Shown in pieces: positions 7,082 through 14,557 of a stretch of DNA of 64,000 bases. The stretch is from Candidatus Villigracilis vicinus. GTDB lineage: Bacteria > Chloroflexota > Anaerolineae > Anaerolineales > Villigracilaceae. Below the pieces are notes generated by a model, which saw nothing but the letters and a program-made list of their open reading frames with translations, did not search any database and was not told the DNA's origin. The stretch is taken from the NCBI GenBank assembly GCA_016721315.1, contig JADKIL010000003.1:434001-498000 (forward strand), read 5' to 3'. Both the position numbers and the translations under genes were made by a program. Position 1 is the first letter of the stretch. Each line of letters starts with the position of its first letter.

Positions 7082-9511
7082 GTGCCAGAACAGGAACTAT
7101 TCCAAGAGGGTTTATCTGCGTTCAGATCGGGTAACAGAAAACACGCTATCGCCATTCTGACCCGGCTTGTACAGGAACACCCGCGCTCCGAACGCGGTTG
7201 GTTTTTACTCGGCATGTGCATGGACACTGCCGACAAACGCGAATACTGCTTTCAACGCGTACTGGACATCAACCCCAACAATGCTGACGCAAAAAAACAG
7301 ATCGCGTTTCTTTCCACGCCGCAACCTGTTTCACCCACCCAACCCTTTTCACAACCGTCGCAAAATACCCCCGCCTTCATTACAGAAGACAAAGCCCCAC
7401 AGACAAAAACCTCTGCGAAAAAAACAGCCTCCAAAAAGAAAACCAATAACAATATCATCCTCATCGCCGCCCTAAGCGGATTGTGCATCCTCGTTTGTGT
7501 CGGGGTGCTTGGCTTCCGTATGCTTACAAACCGTCCTGGCACATCGGCTGTGCTGCCCGCAACCAATCCCAACTCAGCCACATCGAACGTCACCCCAAAC
7601 ACCCAGCCAGATATAGCCAATACCCTGCCGCCAGCAACTCAGCTGCCAACCGCACTACCAACCGTCGCCTACACACCTGCATTTGAAGAAGCGCCCTGCC
7701 AATTCGAGATACCCTTTGGTGTACAAGTCACCTGCGGGTATGCCATTGTCCCTGAGAATCGAAGCATCGCTTCCGGTCGGACGCTCCGATTGGCGGTCGC
7801 CGTCTATCACAGCACCAGTTCCAATCCTGCACCAGATCCGGTTCTCTTCCTGCAAGGCGGACCCGGCGGACAGGCGGTGCAATTGAGCGCGAATGCCTAT
7901 TCAATTCTCGTTGAACCGTTCATTTCCACACGCGATTACGTCACCTTCGATCAGCGCGGCACGGGGCTTTCTGAGCCGGTGATGAACTGCGACGAACTCG
8001 ACAAAGTCCATCGTCAGGACATTTACGGAACCCTGGCTGTCGAATCAAGAGAACTGGTCTACCAAAACGCCTTCCTCTCGTGCAGCGGATTGTTACAAGC
8101 CCAAGGCAGTGACCTAAGCGCATACTCAACCGTTGAAAGCGCCGCCGACCTGCGCGATATCGTCAAACTACTTGGTTATCAACAAGTCAACTTATACGGT
8201 GCTTCCTATGGAACCCGGCTGGCGCTCGTCACCATGCGTAACCACCCCGAGATCATCCGTTCGGCAGTTCTTGATTCGGTCGTCCCTGTCGAAGCGAACA
8301 TGATCGAAGAATATCCAAAATCCGTCAATGCCGCGTTATCGCAGCTCTTCATCGCCTGCGCCTCAGACCCTGCCTGCGGCAGCGCCTATCCAGACCTGGA
8401 AGCTGTCTTTCGATCACTCCTTCAAAAACTGGATGCAAGACCCATCACCTTAACCACATCCGCCTACCCCATGGGAACCGTCACCGAAACTGTGGACGGG
8501 GCGTACCTGCTTTCGGTCATCACCGGGTTATTGCGCTCGCCTGATTTCATCCTCACCGCCCCGCAAACCATCTACCGTGTTGAAAACGGAGATTACTCCA
8601 CATTGATCGCCGCACAATATTCCCTGCCCTACGAATTCGACGGCATCAGCCCCGGCTTGTATATTTCCATGATGTGCCGCGAACACGTATTGGATTCCAC
8701 TCCTGAAGAATTGAAATCCGTTTCAGAACAGACCGGTATAAAAGAAAAAGTGTTCCGTCCCTTCTATGGCGATTTTGCAGATATGTTCCCAGCCTGTAAA
8801 AACTGGGGAAGCACGGGTCCGAACCTTGGTGAAAATGATGCGGTCGTGAGCGACATTCCCAGCCTGGTGATCGAAGGCTCGTTCGACCCGGCAACGCCGC
8901 CCTTCCTCGGCAAGCAAGTTGCCGAGACCCTGACCCACAGTTATTACTTCGAGTTCCCAACCATGGGGCATGTACCAACAGCAGATGATCTATGTGCCCG
9001 CCAAACAATGCTGGCTTTCATTGCCAACCCTGGCATTGAACCAAGCCGTGAATGCTTGAATGGCATCCAGCCAGTGAAATTTCTTGTGCCATTCACCGGT
9101 CAGCCGCCGCTGAATTTGGAGCGCCAAAGCCTTTCAGGGGTCACACTGGATGTCCCGCGTGATTGGTCGCTAACCGATGATGGATTCTTCCTACGTGAAA
9201 GCTCTGCCTTTGACATCACCCAGGTAACGGCATTCCGTTCAGATGTCTCGCCTCAGGAACTTGTGGATTATTTTTCGTCTGGCATTCATGGTTACCGCGG
9301 ATTGGATGGTCCTCCGAATGCGGCAGGAACCCGTCAGGCAAACGGCTATTTATGGATGATGTACTACACCACCTCCAACGGGCGACCTGTAGATATCGCT
9401 GTGGCAGATGATGGCGGCGAATCACTGGTGATCGTACTCTTCAGCCACCCAGACGAACATGATGCCCTGTATCGCAGCCTTTTGCTGCCAATGATCGACT
9501 CGGCAAGGTAA
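7082..9511 (+). CDS. Membrane-anchored TPR / S33-family alpha/beta hydrolase (tripeptidyl-aminopeptidase-like)
   Basis: An 809-residue three-part protein starting at GTG 7082, which has a GGGAGG ribosome site. Residues 1-75 form TPR-like helices (AFRSGNRKHAIAILTRLV, GWFLLGMCMDTADKREYCF). A Lys-rich stretch and one membrane helix follow (about 126-147), then a Pro/Thr linker. The alpha/beta hydrolase domain (about 200-660) has the S33 oxyanion motif LFLQGGPGG, the nucleophile elbow YGASYGTRL, GSFDPATPP with the acid, and GHVPT with the catalytic His, so the triad is complete. The last 150 residues are an extra domain of unknown role. The enzyme is expected outside the membrane with the TPR part inside. 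Family members release N-terminal peptides, but esterase activity is equally possible. Confidence 0.82.
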   Translation: MPEQELFQEGLSAFRSGNRKHAIAILTRLVQEHPRSERGWFLLGMCMDTADKREYCFQRVLDINPNNADAKKQIAFLSTPQPVSPTQPFSQPSQNTPAFITEDKAPQTKTSAKKTASKKKTNNNIILIAALSGLCILVCVGVLGFRMLTNRPGTSAVLPATNPNSATSNVTPNTQPDIANTLPPATQLPTALPTVAYTPAFEEAPCQFEIPFGVQVTCGYAIVPENRSIASGRTLRLAVAVYHSTSSNPAPDPVLFLQGGPGGQAVQLSANAYSILVEPFISTRDYVTFDQRGTGLSEPVMNCDELDKVHRQDIYGTLAVESRELVYQNAFLSCSGLLQAQGSDLSAYSTVESAADLRDIVKLLGYQQVNLYGASYGTRLALVTMRNHPEIIRSAVLDSVVPVEANMIEEYPKSVNAALSQLFIACASDPACGSAYPDLEAVFRSLLQKLDARPITLTTSAYPMGTVTETVDGAYLLSVITGLLRSPDFILTAPQTIYRVENGDYSTLIAAQYSLPYEFDGISPGLYISMMCREHVLDSTPEELKSVSEQTGIKEKVFRPFYGDFADMFPACKNWGSTGPNLGENDAVVSDIPSLVIEGSFDPATPPFLGKQVAETLTHSYYFEFPTMGHVPTADDLCARQTMLAFIANPGIEPSRECLNGIQPVKFLVPFTGQPPLNLERQSLSGVTLDVPRDWSLTDDGFFLRESSAFDITQVTAFRSDVSPQELVDYFSSGIHGYRGLDGPPNAAGTRQANGYLWMMYYTTSNGRPVDIAVADDGGESLVIVLFSHPDEHDALYRSLLLPMIDSAR

Positions 9512-9526
9512 AAAAGGCTGTTCTCG

Positions 9527-9556
9527 TTGACGACTCGACCTCCTTCATGGTATCAT
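9527..9556 (+). promoter_or_regulatory. Promoter of the infC-rpmI-rplT operon
   Basis: TTGACG (9527-9532) and TATCAT (9551-9556) are spaced by 18 bp, about 60 bp ahead of the infC start. A small hairpin CCAGC/GCTGG (9571-9585) lies in the leader. Confidence 0.65.
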
Positions 9557-9618
9557 TTGCCCGCTAAAAACCAGCCAAGAGCTGGATTTGTTTTGTCTAT
9601 AAGCAAGAGGAGAAGCAT

Positions 9619-10194
9619 ATAAGCGCCAACGAGTTTCGAGTAAATGAGGGCATCCGCGTTGCGGAAGTGCGCCTGATCGGTCCGGATGGAGGCAACGTAG
9701 GTGTTGTTGCCATCAAGGAAGCCTTGAAGATTGCACGCGATGCGGAGTTAGACCTTGTAGAGGTCTCACCCGGTGCGAATCCGCCCGTCTGCCGTGTGAT
9801 GGACTTTGGTAAGTTCATCTACGAAAAGGCGAAGAAGGAACGCGAAGCGAAGAAATCCCAAACCAAGATCGAGGTTAAGGAGATTCGCTTGCGACCGAAG
9901 ACGAACGAAGCCCACCGTGGCTTCAAAGTGGACGATGCCCGTCGCTGGCTTTTGCAGGGGCATAAGGTGCGTGTGACGGTCAAGTTCCGCGGGCGCGAAA
10001 TGGATTACCCCGAGATCGCGCTCGAAGACCTGAAAGAGATCGCCGCCGACCTCGCTGACGTTGCCGTCATCGAAGTCCCGCCGCAAATGGAAGGACGCAC
10101 CATGCTCGTGGTGATGGCTCCGAACAAGGCTGCGGCGCCAAAGAAGAAAGAGAAACCCGAGCAGGCTGAAGCGAAGCCCGAAGCGGAAGCCTGA
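9619..10194 (+). CDS. infC: Translation initiation factor IF-3, apparent AUA start
   Basis: IF-3 binds the 30S subunit and checks initiator tRNA and start codon. The protein has the usual N-domain opening (SANEFRVNEGIRVAEVRLIG), the lysine-rich linker (about residues 70-90) and a C-domain with RRWLLQGHKVRVTVKFRGRE. The conserved N-terminus extends upstream of the first GTG (9667). The only codon placed correctly after the ribosome site GAGGAG is ATA at 9619, giving 191 aa. Known in other bacteria: infC uses rare AUU/AUA/AUC starts, so that IF-3 itself represses its translation. The same control is inferred here. It heads the infC-rpmI-rplT operon. Confidence 0.93.
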   Translation: MSANEFRVNEGIRVAEVRLIGPDGGNVGVVAIKEALKIARDAELDLVEVSPGANPPVCRVMDFGKFIYEKAKKEREAKKSQTKIEVKEIRLRPKTNEAHRGFKVDDARRWLLQGHKVRVTVKFRGREMDYPEIALEDLKEIAADLADVAVIEVPPQMEGRTMLVVMAPNKAAAPKKKEKPEQAEAKPEAEA

Positions 10195-10276
10195 GCGTAG
10201 AGCAAGACCCAAAGATGTTGATCGTCCGCGGGCGTAAAAGTCCGCGGTTTATTTTGCCCGAAAGGAGAACTAAGCG

Positions 10277-10507
10277 ATGCCACGCAAAGCAAAACCTGGC
10301 AAGAAATTCAAACTCAAGACCCACAAGGCGACATCCAAGCGATTTCGCATGACGGGCTCCGGTGTTCTGGTGCGCACCAAGGGCGGCAAAAGCCACCTTC
10401 GCCGCCGCACTTCGGATCGCACCAAGGGACTCTTGAGTGAAATGATCGTTGTGCAGGGCCGCAAGTTCGTGAAGCGCATCAAGCGCCTCGCGCCCAACAT
10501 GGACTAA
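10277..10507 (+). CDS. rpmI: 50S ribosomal protein L35
   Basis: A 76-residue basic protein with the L35 opening MPRKAKPGKKFKLKTHKATSKRF and the conserved RRTSDRTKGLL stretch. It is a small 50S component encoded between IF-3 and L20 in nearly all bacteria. It has a good ribosome site (AAAGGAG). The 82-bp gap behind infC contains a CCGCGG inverted repeat (about 10226-10248) that could be a leader hairpin. Confidence 0.95.
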   Translation: MPRKAKPGKKFKLKTHKATSKRFRMTGSGVLVRTKGGKSHLRRRTSDRTKGLLSEMIVVQGRKFVKRIKRLAPNMD

Positions 10508-10543
10508 TCGTCCGGCTGTCGTAATTTTTTTATGTGCGGCTTT

Positions 10544-10579
10544 CGGGTGTGCGCAACTGGTGTAACTCACCGACGCCCG
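10544..10579 (+). promoter_or_regulatory. Possible leader hairpin ahead of rplT
   Basis: CGGGTG (10544-10549) can pair with CGCCCG (10574-10579), and inside it GGTG (10559-10562) with CACC (10568-10571). L20 autoregulates this operon in several bacteria by binding mRNA structures. The position fits such a role, but no consensus was matched. Confidence 0.3.
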
Positions 10580-10604
10580 CGAGTTTGCAGGAGGTATAAG
10601 AACA

Positions 10605-10946
10605 ATGCGCGTTAAAGGTGGCCCGCAAGGGCACTTACGTCACAAAAAAGTTTTGAAGATCACGAAAGGACAGCGCGGCTCGAAGAGCACCCTGTTCAAG
10701 CGAGCCAACGAGGCCATGCTCAAGAGCCTCTGGTACGCCACTCGTGACCGCCGTGTGCGCAAACGCGATCTGCGCAAGTTGTGGATCGCCCGTATCAACG
10801 CCGCGTCCCGCCTGAACGGCACAACGTACAGCCGTCTGGTGGCTGCCTTGAAGAAGGCGAACATCGAGATCAACCGCAAGATGCTTGCCGACATTGCAGT
10901 GAAGAACCCGCAAGCCTTCGCCGCAGTCGTGGCACAAACGAAATAA
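10605..10946 (+). CDS. rplT: 50S ribosomal protein L20
   Basis: A 113-residue basic protein with the L20 layout. A long basic N-terminal extension (about 1-60, with HKKVLKITKGQRGSK and RDRRVRKRDLRKLWI) is followed by the globular domain (INAASRLNGTTYSRLVAAL, DIAVKNPQAFAAVV). L20 is needed early in 50S assembly and often represses its own operon. The ribosome site GGAGGT lies eight bases before the ATG. It is the last gene of the infC operon and ends at a strong palindrome. Confidence 0.96.
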   Translation: MRVKGGPQGHLRHKKVLKITKGQRGSKSTLFKRANEAMLKSLWYATRDRRVRKRDLRKLWIARINAASRLNGTTYSRLVAALKKANIEINRKMLADIAVKNPQAFAAVVAQTK

Positions 10947-10953
10947 ATATTTA

Positions 10954-10982
10954 TGTAGGGGCTGGGTAACCCAGCCCCTACA
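10954..10982 (+). terminator. Perfect palindromic terminator after rplT
   Basis: GTAGGGGCTGGG (10955-10966) and CCCAGCCCCTAC (10970-10981) form a perfect 12-bp stem with a TAA loop. There is no long T-run. Its GTAGGG...CCCTAC ends match the palindrome at 19183-19211, so it may be a dispersed repeat used as a terminator. Confidence 0.6.
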
Positions 10983-10996
10983 TTATTTAACGGGGG

Positions 10997-11002
10997 TAAA
11001 AT
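10997..11002 (+). promoter_or_regulatory. -10 box of a probably leaderless macro-domain gene
   Basis: TAAAAT ends six bases before the ATG at 11009, and no ribosome site is present. The geometry is the same as at trmD. A -35 box would fall inside the preceding hairpin and is not obvious. Confidence 0.4.
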
Positions 11003-11008
11003 TGATTG

Positions 11009-11575
11009 ATGAATTCCATTCTTGTTGAAAAAATATTTTCATCGGGTCAGTCGTTGCAGGTCGTGCAAGGCGATATCACTATTGAAGAAGTGGATGCCAT
11101 TGTTAATGCTGCGAACAAGTATCTCGCCCATGGCGGCGGAGTGGCATGGGCAATTTCACAAAAGGGTGGAGCTGCAATTCAAGAAGAAAGCGACGAGTGG
11201 ATCCGCAAACATGGGCAAGTTTCCCATGCGCAGCCTGCCTGGACCTCAGGCGGGCGCCTGCCTGCAAAATTTGTGATCCACGCTGTAGGCCCGGTGTGGG
11301 GCGAAACATTTGACGATGACAAAAATTTATCAGATGCTGTCACCGGCTCACTGCAAGTGGCAGATGAATTGAAATGTGCATCCATCTCCATGCCTGCGAT
11401 CTCAACTGGTATCTTTGGTTTTCCAAAAGATAGGGCGGCAGGAATTATTTTCAAAGCTACAACTGCCTACTTCGAGAAGAATACAAACTCCAGTGTGAAG
11501 CAAGTCCGAATTGTGTTATTTGACCAGGACTCCATCGACGTATTCCTGAAAATCTGGAAAACCTTGTTTGAATAA
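11009..11575 (+). CDS. Macro-domain protein (ADP-ribose / O-acetyl-ADP-ribose deacetylase type)
   Basis: A 188-residue protein made of a single macro domain. It carries the ADP-ribose-binding signatures VVQGDITIEEVDAIVNAANKYLAHGGGVAWAI (about residues 18-50, split here for length: GDITIEEVDAIVNAAN then GGGVAWAI) and ISMPAISTGIFGFPKDRAA (about 130-148). The family removes ADP-ribose from proteins or nucleic acids, or hydrolyses O-acetyl-ADP-ribose, in the cytoplasm. The ATG at 11009 is chosen over the TTG at 11006. It lies 13 bp ahead of the rRNA/tRNA methyltransferase gene and is probably cotranscribed with it. Confidence 0.88.
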   Translation: MNSILVEKIFSSGQSLQVVQGDITIEEVDAIVNAANKYLAHGGGVAWAISQKGGAAIQEESDEWIRKHGQVSHAQPAWTSGGRLPAKFVIHAVGPVWGETFDDDKNLSDAVTGSLQVADELKCASISMPAISTGIFGFPKDRAAGIIFKATTAYFEKNTNSSVKQVRIVLFDQDSIDVFLKIWKTLFE

Positions 11576-11588
11576 ATCGTAATTCCCT

Positions 11589-12365
11589 ATGATCACATCC
11601 AACCAGAATTCAAAAATAAAACTTGTTCGCGCTTTACTCGGACGTTCCAAAGAACGCCGCGAGGCAGGTGCATTTGTTGCAGAGGGAGTGCGGCTGGTGG
11701 AAGAAGCGGTGAAGGCGAATTGGACATGTCGATTTGCGTTATATGACGAGACCTTGAGCGAGCGGGGAAGATCACAGGTGGAAGGTCTTAAGCTGCACGG
11801 CGTGGACGTGGAAGAAGTCTCTGCGAGTGTGATGAAATCCATCAGCGAGACCGAAGCGCCGCAGGGCATTCTTACAGTTCTTGAATTAACTCAATTACCA
11901 ATTACCAATCACCCGAACTTCATTCTCATCCCAGATCAGATCCGCGACCCGGGGAATCTTGGTACGCTACTCCGTTCTGCTTCGGCTTCGGGAGTGCAGG
12001 CGGTTCTCATTCCACCTGAGACGACCGATGCCTTTGCGCCAAAAGTTTTACGTTCGGGCATGGGCGCGCATTTCAGAGTCCCCATCCATTCTATGAATTG
12101 GAATGAAATTGAAAAATTCGCCTCGGGCTTGAATGTCTATGTTGCTGATATGGATGGTCGATCGTGCTGGGAAACGGATTTACGTCAACCAGGGATTTTG
12201 ATCGTGGGTAACGAAGCCGAGGGTGCCAGCGAGTCCGCGAGGAAGCTGGCGAATGGGAAGATCAGCATCCCAATGTCTGGTGAGACCGAGTCTCTGAATG
12301 CGGGGGTGGCGGGATCGGTGTTGATGTTTGAGGTAATGAGACAGAGATCCGTGAATATTGAATAG
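11589..12365 (+). CDS. TrmH/SpoU-family RNA 2'-O-methyltransferase
   Basis: A 258-residue SPOUT methyltransferase that transfers methyl from S-adenosylmethionine to a ribose 2'-OH of rRNA or tRNA. The N-terminal substrate-binding domain (about 1-95) has SNQNSKIKLVRALLGRSKERREAG, the typical opening. The C-terminal trefoil-knot domain shows motif 1 (DQIRDPGNLGTLLRSASASG), motif 2 (ILIVGNEAEG) and motif 3 (IPMSGETESLNAGVAGSVL). This is the RlmB/TsnR-like layout; the exact nucleotide cannot be read. Its stop overlaps a GTG that is in frame with the DUF711 gene, so the three genes 11009-13603 look like one operon. Confidence 0.9.
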   Translation: MITSNQNSKIKLVRALLGRSKERREAGAFVAEGVRLVEEAVKANWTCRFALYDETLSERGRSQVEGLKLHGVDVEEVSASVMKSISETEAPQGILTVLELTQLPITNHPNFILIPDQIRDPGNLGTLLRSASASGVQAVLIPPETTDAFAPKVLRSGMGAHFRVPIHSMNWNEIEKFASGLNVYVADMDGRSCWETDLRQPGILIVGNEAEGASESARKLANGKISIPMSGETESLNAGVAGSVLMFEVMRQRSVNIE

Positions 12366-12376
12366 TGAAGGAAGAG

Positions 12377-13603
12377 ATGAAAATACGATCCATAACTTAT
12401 TTTTGCAATCCCAAATATCCACTTGAAGAAAATATCCTGCGTGAAGCGGGAGATTTTTTATCTAAAGCCAAAGCGGCATATGAAGCGGCGGGGTATGAAG
12501 TACAGACCGTGCGCGTGGCGACGGTTCCCTTCCCCAATATGTTGGGCGAAAAACACATGGATGAACTCCCCAACTATGCCGCGCAATTCACACAAGTGAT
12601 GAAACAAAACGGCGTAGTGTATGCGGCATTGGGCCCCGCCCTGCCGGACATGCCGCGCAGCTACCGGGTCATACCAGATGCGATCGCAGCAAGTGAGAAC
12701 ATCTTCTTCAGCGGGGTGATGGCAGATGCGCAGACGATCCACATGGCGCAGGTAAAAGCCTGCGCAGAGATCATCGTTAAGTGTGCGCCACTCGACCCGA
12801 ACGGATTCGCAAACCTCAACTTTACTGCGCTGGCAAACGTGGGAGCGAACGCGCCTTTCTTCCCCGGTGCATATCACAACGCGGATGTGCCCGCCTTTGG
12901 CATTGCGGTCGAATGCGCGGACATGGCAGTCGATGCGTTTGACGGACAACAGACGATTAACGACGGACGACAGTGGTTGGTTAGCGAGATGACGAAACAT
13001 GGGCAAGCCATCACCATGGTCGCCCAATCTCTAATGACTAATTACCAATCACTATCATTCAAAGGCATTGACTTTTCCCTCGCGCCCTTCCCCGATGATG
13101 CGCATTCGCTCGGCAAAGCGGTGGAAAATATGGGTGTGCCAAAGATCGGCTTGCATGGTTCGCTTGCCGCGGCTGCCATCCTCACGGATGCCATTGAGCG
13201 CGCAGACTTTCCACACATCGGCTTTAACGGGTTTATGCAGCCGGTTCTCGAAGACTCGATCCTTGCGAAGCGTGCCGCCGAAGGTGTGCTAACGGTGAAG
13301 GATGCCTTGCTCTACTCTGCCGTCTGCGGCACAGGGCTGGATACGGTTCCACTTGCCGGAGATGTGACCCCGGAAGAACTCACGCCATTATTATTGGATA
13401 TTTGCGCATTGGCGTTGCGACTGAACAAACCGCTCACAGCCCGGTTGATGCCCATCCCCGGTAAAAAGGCTGGCGATGCCACAACCTTTGACTTTGCCTT
13501 CTTCGCGAACGGACGGGTTATGGCACTCGAGTCCAGTCCGTTACATGGAGCGTTGAACGATAATGCAAGTTTCACCTTGAACGCAAAACTTCCCAGGCAA
13601 TAA
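12377..13603 (+). CDS. DUF711-family protein
   Basis: A protein of about 408 residues of the DUF711 (UPF0210-like) family, of unknown function. Visible family features are IRSITYFCNP at the start, FANLNFTALANVGANAPFFPG (NLNF...FFP; here about 142-162), the GIAVECADMAVDAF stretch and the C-terminal SAVCGTGLDTVPLAGD region. Structures in the family resemble pyruvate-formate-lyase-type barrels, but no reaction is established. Start choice: ATG 12377 gives the conserved N-terminus. A GTG at 12365, overlapping the previous stop, would add four residues. The gene ends at a bidirectional terminator facing the DUF2087 operon. Confidence 0.78.
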   Translation: MKIRSITYFCNPKYPLEENILREAGDFLSKAKAAYEAAGYEVQTVRVATVPFPNMLGEKHMDELPNYAAQFTQVMKQNGVVYAALGPALPDMPRSYRVIPDAIAASENIFFSGVMADAQTIHMAQVKACAEIIVKCAPLDPNGFANLNFTALANVGANAPFFPGAYHNADVPAFGIAVECADMAVDAFDGQQTINDGRQWLVSEMTKHGQAITMVAQSLMTNYQSLSFKGIDFSLAPFPDDAHSLGKAVENMGVPKIGLHGSLAAAAILTDAIERADFPHIGFNGFMQPVLEDSILAKRAAEGVLTVKDALLYSAVCGTGLDTVPLAGDVTPEELTPLLLDICALALRLNKPLTARLMPIPGKKAGDATTFDFAFFANGRVMALESSPLHGALNDNASFTLNAKLPRQ

Positions 13604-13620
13604 CCTGGGAAGTTTTTTTA
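13587..13620. terminator. Bidirectional terminator between the DUF711 gene and the DUF2087 operon
   Basis: AACTTCCCAGG (13587-13597) and CCTGGGAAGTT (13604-13614) form a perfect 11-bp stem followed by TTTTTT on the plus strand. The stem includes the stop codon region of the DUF711 gene, and it also lies just past the stop of the minus-strand gene at 13618. Confidence 0.85.
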
Positions 13621-14178
13621 TAATTCGTTCCGCCAATATTCACCGCCGCCGCCTTCGCGCTGCATGAGTTTCGCTCCTACCAATTCGCGTCGCAACGAGG
13701 CGGTATCTTCATGATACGCACTCAAGATCTCATTGACCTGTTTCTCGCTATAACGCTTCCCCACTTTGAAGGCTTTGACGATGTGCCTCAAAACGGCTTC
13801 CAGCTTTTTCTTTTGAGCGGGAATGGTTTTCAAGCTGCCATCTTTACGAAGGTAATCTTTGATGACTTTATTGTCGTACGCGTCCACGTCCACATCGGCA
13901 ACGGAGGCGGTCATTTTCTCCTGTGAGAACAGGCTGCGCGATCTCTCCTCCAGCGCCTTTTGGTCGAGTTGATATACGTTGTAATAACTCTCTGCCTTCG
14001 CGCTGACTAAGCCCACCTTGGCAAGCTTCGAGAGATGGTGTGACACCGTGGATGCCTTCAACCCCAGCAGTGCCGCAAGTTCTTCCACGCTATAGGGTTG
14101 GTGCGCCAGCAGCCCGATGATCTTGAGGCGGTTCGCATCCGCGAGGACTTTAAAAAAAGCGACGAGTTCTTCGCTCAT
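13618..14178 (-). CDS. ArsR-type HTH regulator with C-terminal DUF2087 (copy 2)
   Basis: About 186 residues from ATG 14178, which has GAGG six bases upstream; a GTG at 14190 would add four residues and overlap the previous gene. Residues 1-75 form a winged helix of ArsR type (LADANRLKIIGLLAHQPYSV, then LGLKASTVSHHLSKLAKVG). Residues about 108-186 are DUF2087: DGSLKTIPAQKKKLEAVLRH, KRYSEKQVNEIL, DTASLRRELVGAKLMQR and YWRNEL at the end. There are no cysteines, so the usual ArsR metal thiolates are absent and the signal is probably not a soft metal. It starts one base after the GIY-YIG stop and ends the three-gene operon. Confidence 0.85.
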   Translation of the reverse strand: MSEELVAFFKVLADANRLKIIGLLAHQPYSVEELAALLGLKASTVSHHLSKLAKVGLVSAKAESYYNVYQLDQKALEERSRSLFSQEKMTASVADVDVDAYDNKVIKDYLRKDGSLKTIPAQKKKLEAVLRHIVKAFKVGKRYSEKQVNEILSAYHEDTASLRRELVGAKLMQREGGGGEYWRNEL

Positions 14179-14179
14179 A

Positions 14180-14557
14180 TTAAGCCTCACGGATTCTGGC
14201 GGTTAGGTTATAGCCGTTCTCAACCGGTTGCAGTTTTTCCAGCCAGATCATTTCCAACAAAGTCAACTCGTCTTGAAGGTTGAAATTCGGGTCATCTTTC
14301 GTTTTAACCTCTTCAAGAATCTCAAAGACAAACACATCGGGACCCAATTCATTCCAGTCGTTCTGGAGAGTCTTATTGGTGTGGCTGCCGATCTTGAGCA
14401 TGAACTTATGGCGGTTCAACGGACCTTCAAGATTTAAACTACTGCCAAGCAAAATCTTCCCGTTTACCGTGTTCTTCACCTGGTAGATCCCGGCTGGCTT
14501 TACACGCTCTGTATATTCACGGTTGAGTTCTTTTCTTGTTTTGGTCTTATTTTCCAT
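14180..14557 (-). CDS. GIY-YIG-like protein with altered second motif
   Basis: A 125-residue protein from ATG 14557; a longer upstream frame would overlap the regulator gene fully and is not used. Residues 25-100 follow the GIY-YIG fold: GIYQVKNTVNGKILLGSSLN, then LNRHKFMLKIGSHTNKTLQN, DWNELGPDVFVFEILEEV, and a conserved C-terminal ELTLLEMIWLEKL. The first motif GIY is intact, but YIG is replaced by LLG, so the second catalytic Tyr is missing. A His and an Arg (NRH) and acidic residues remain. The protein may bind DNA without cutting, or use a changed active site. Family knowledge: similar small GIY-YIG proteins sit next to DUF2087 regulators in Firmicutes, with no known role. Its start overlaps the upstream regulator by 11 bases. 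Confidence 0.75.
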   Translation of the reverse strand: MENKTKTRKELNREYTERVKPAGIYQVKNTVNGKILLGSSLNLEGPLNRHKFMLKIGSHTNKTLQNDWNELGPDVFVFEILEEVKTKDDPNFNLQDELTLLEMIWLEKLQPVENGYNLTARIREA

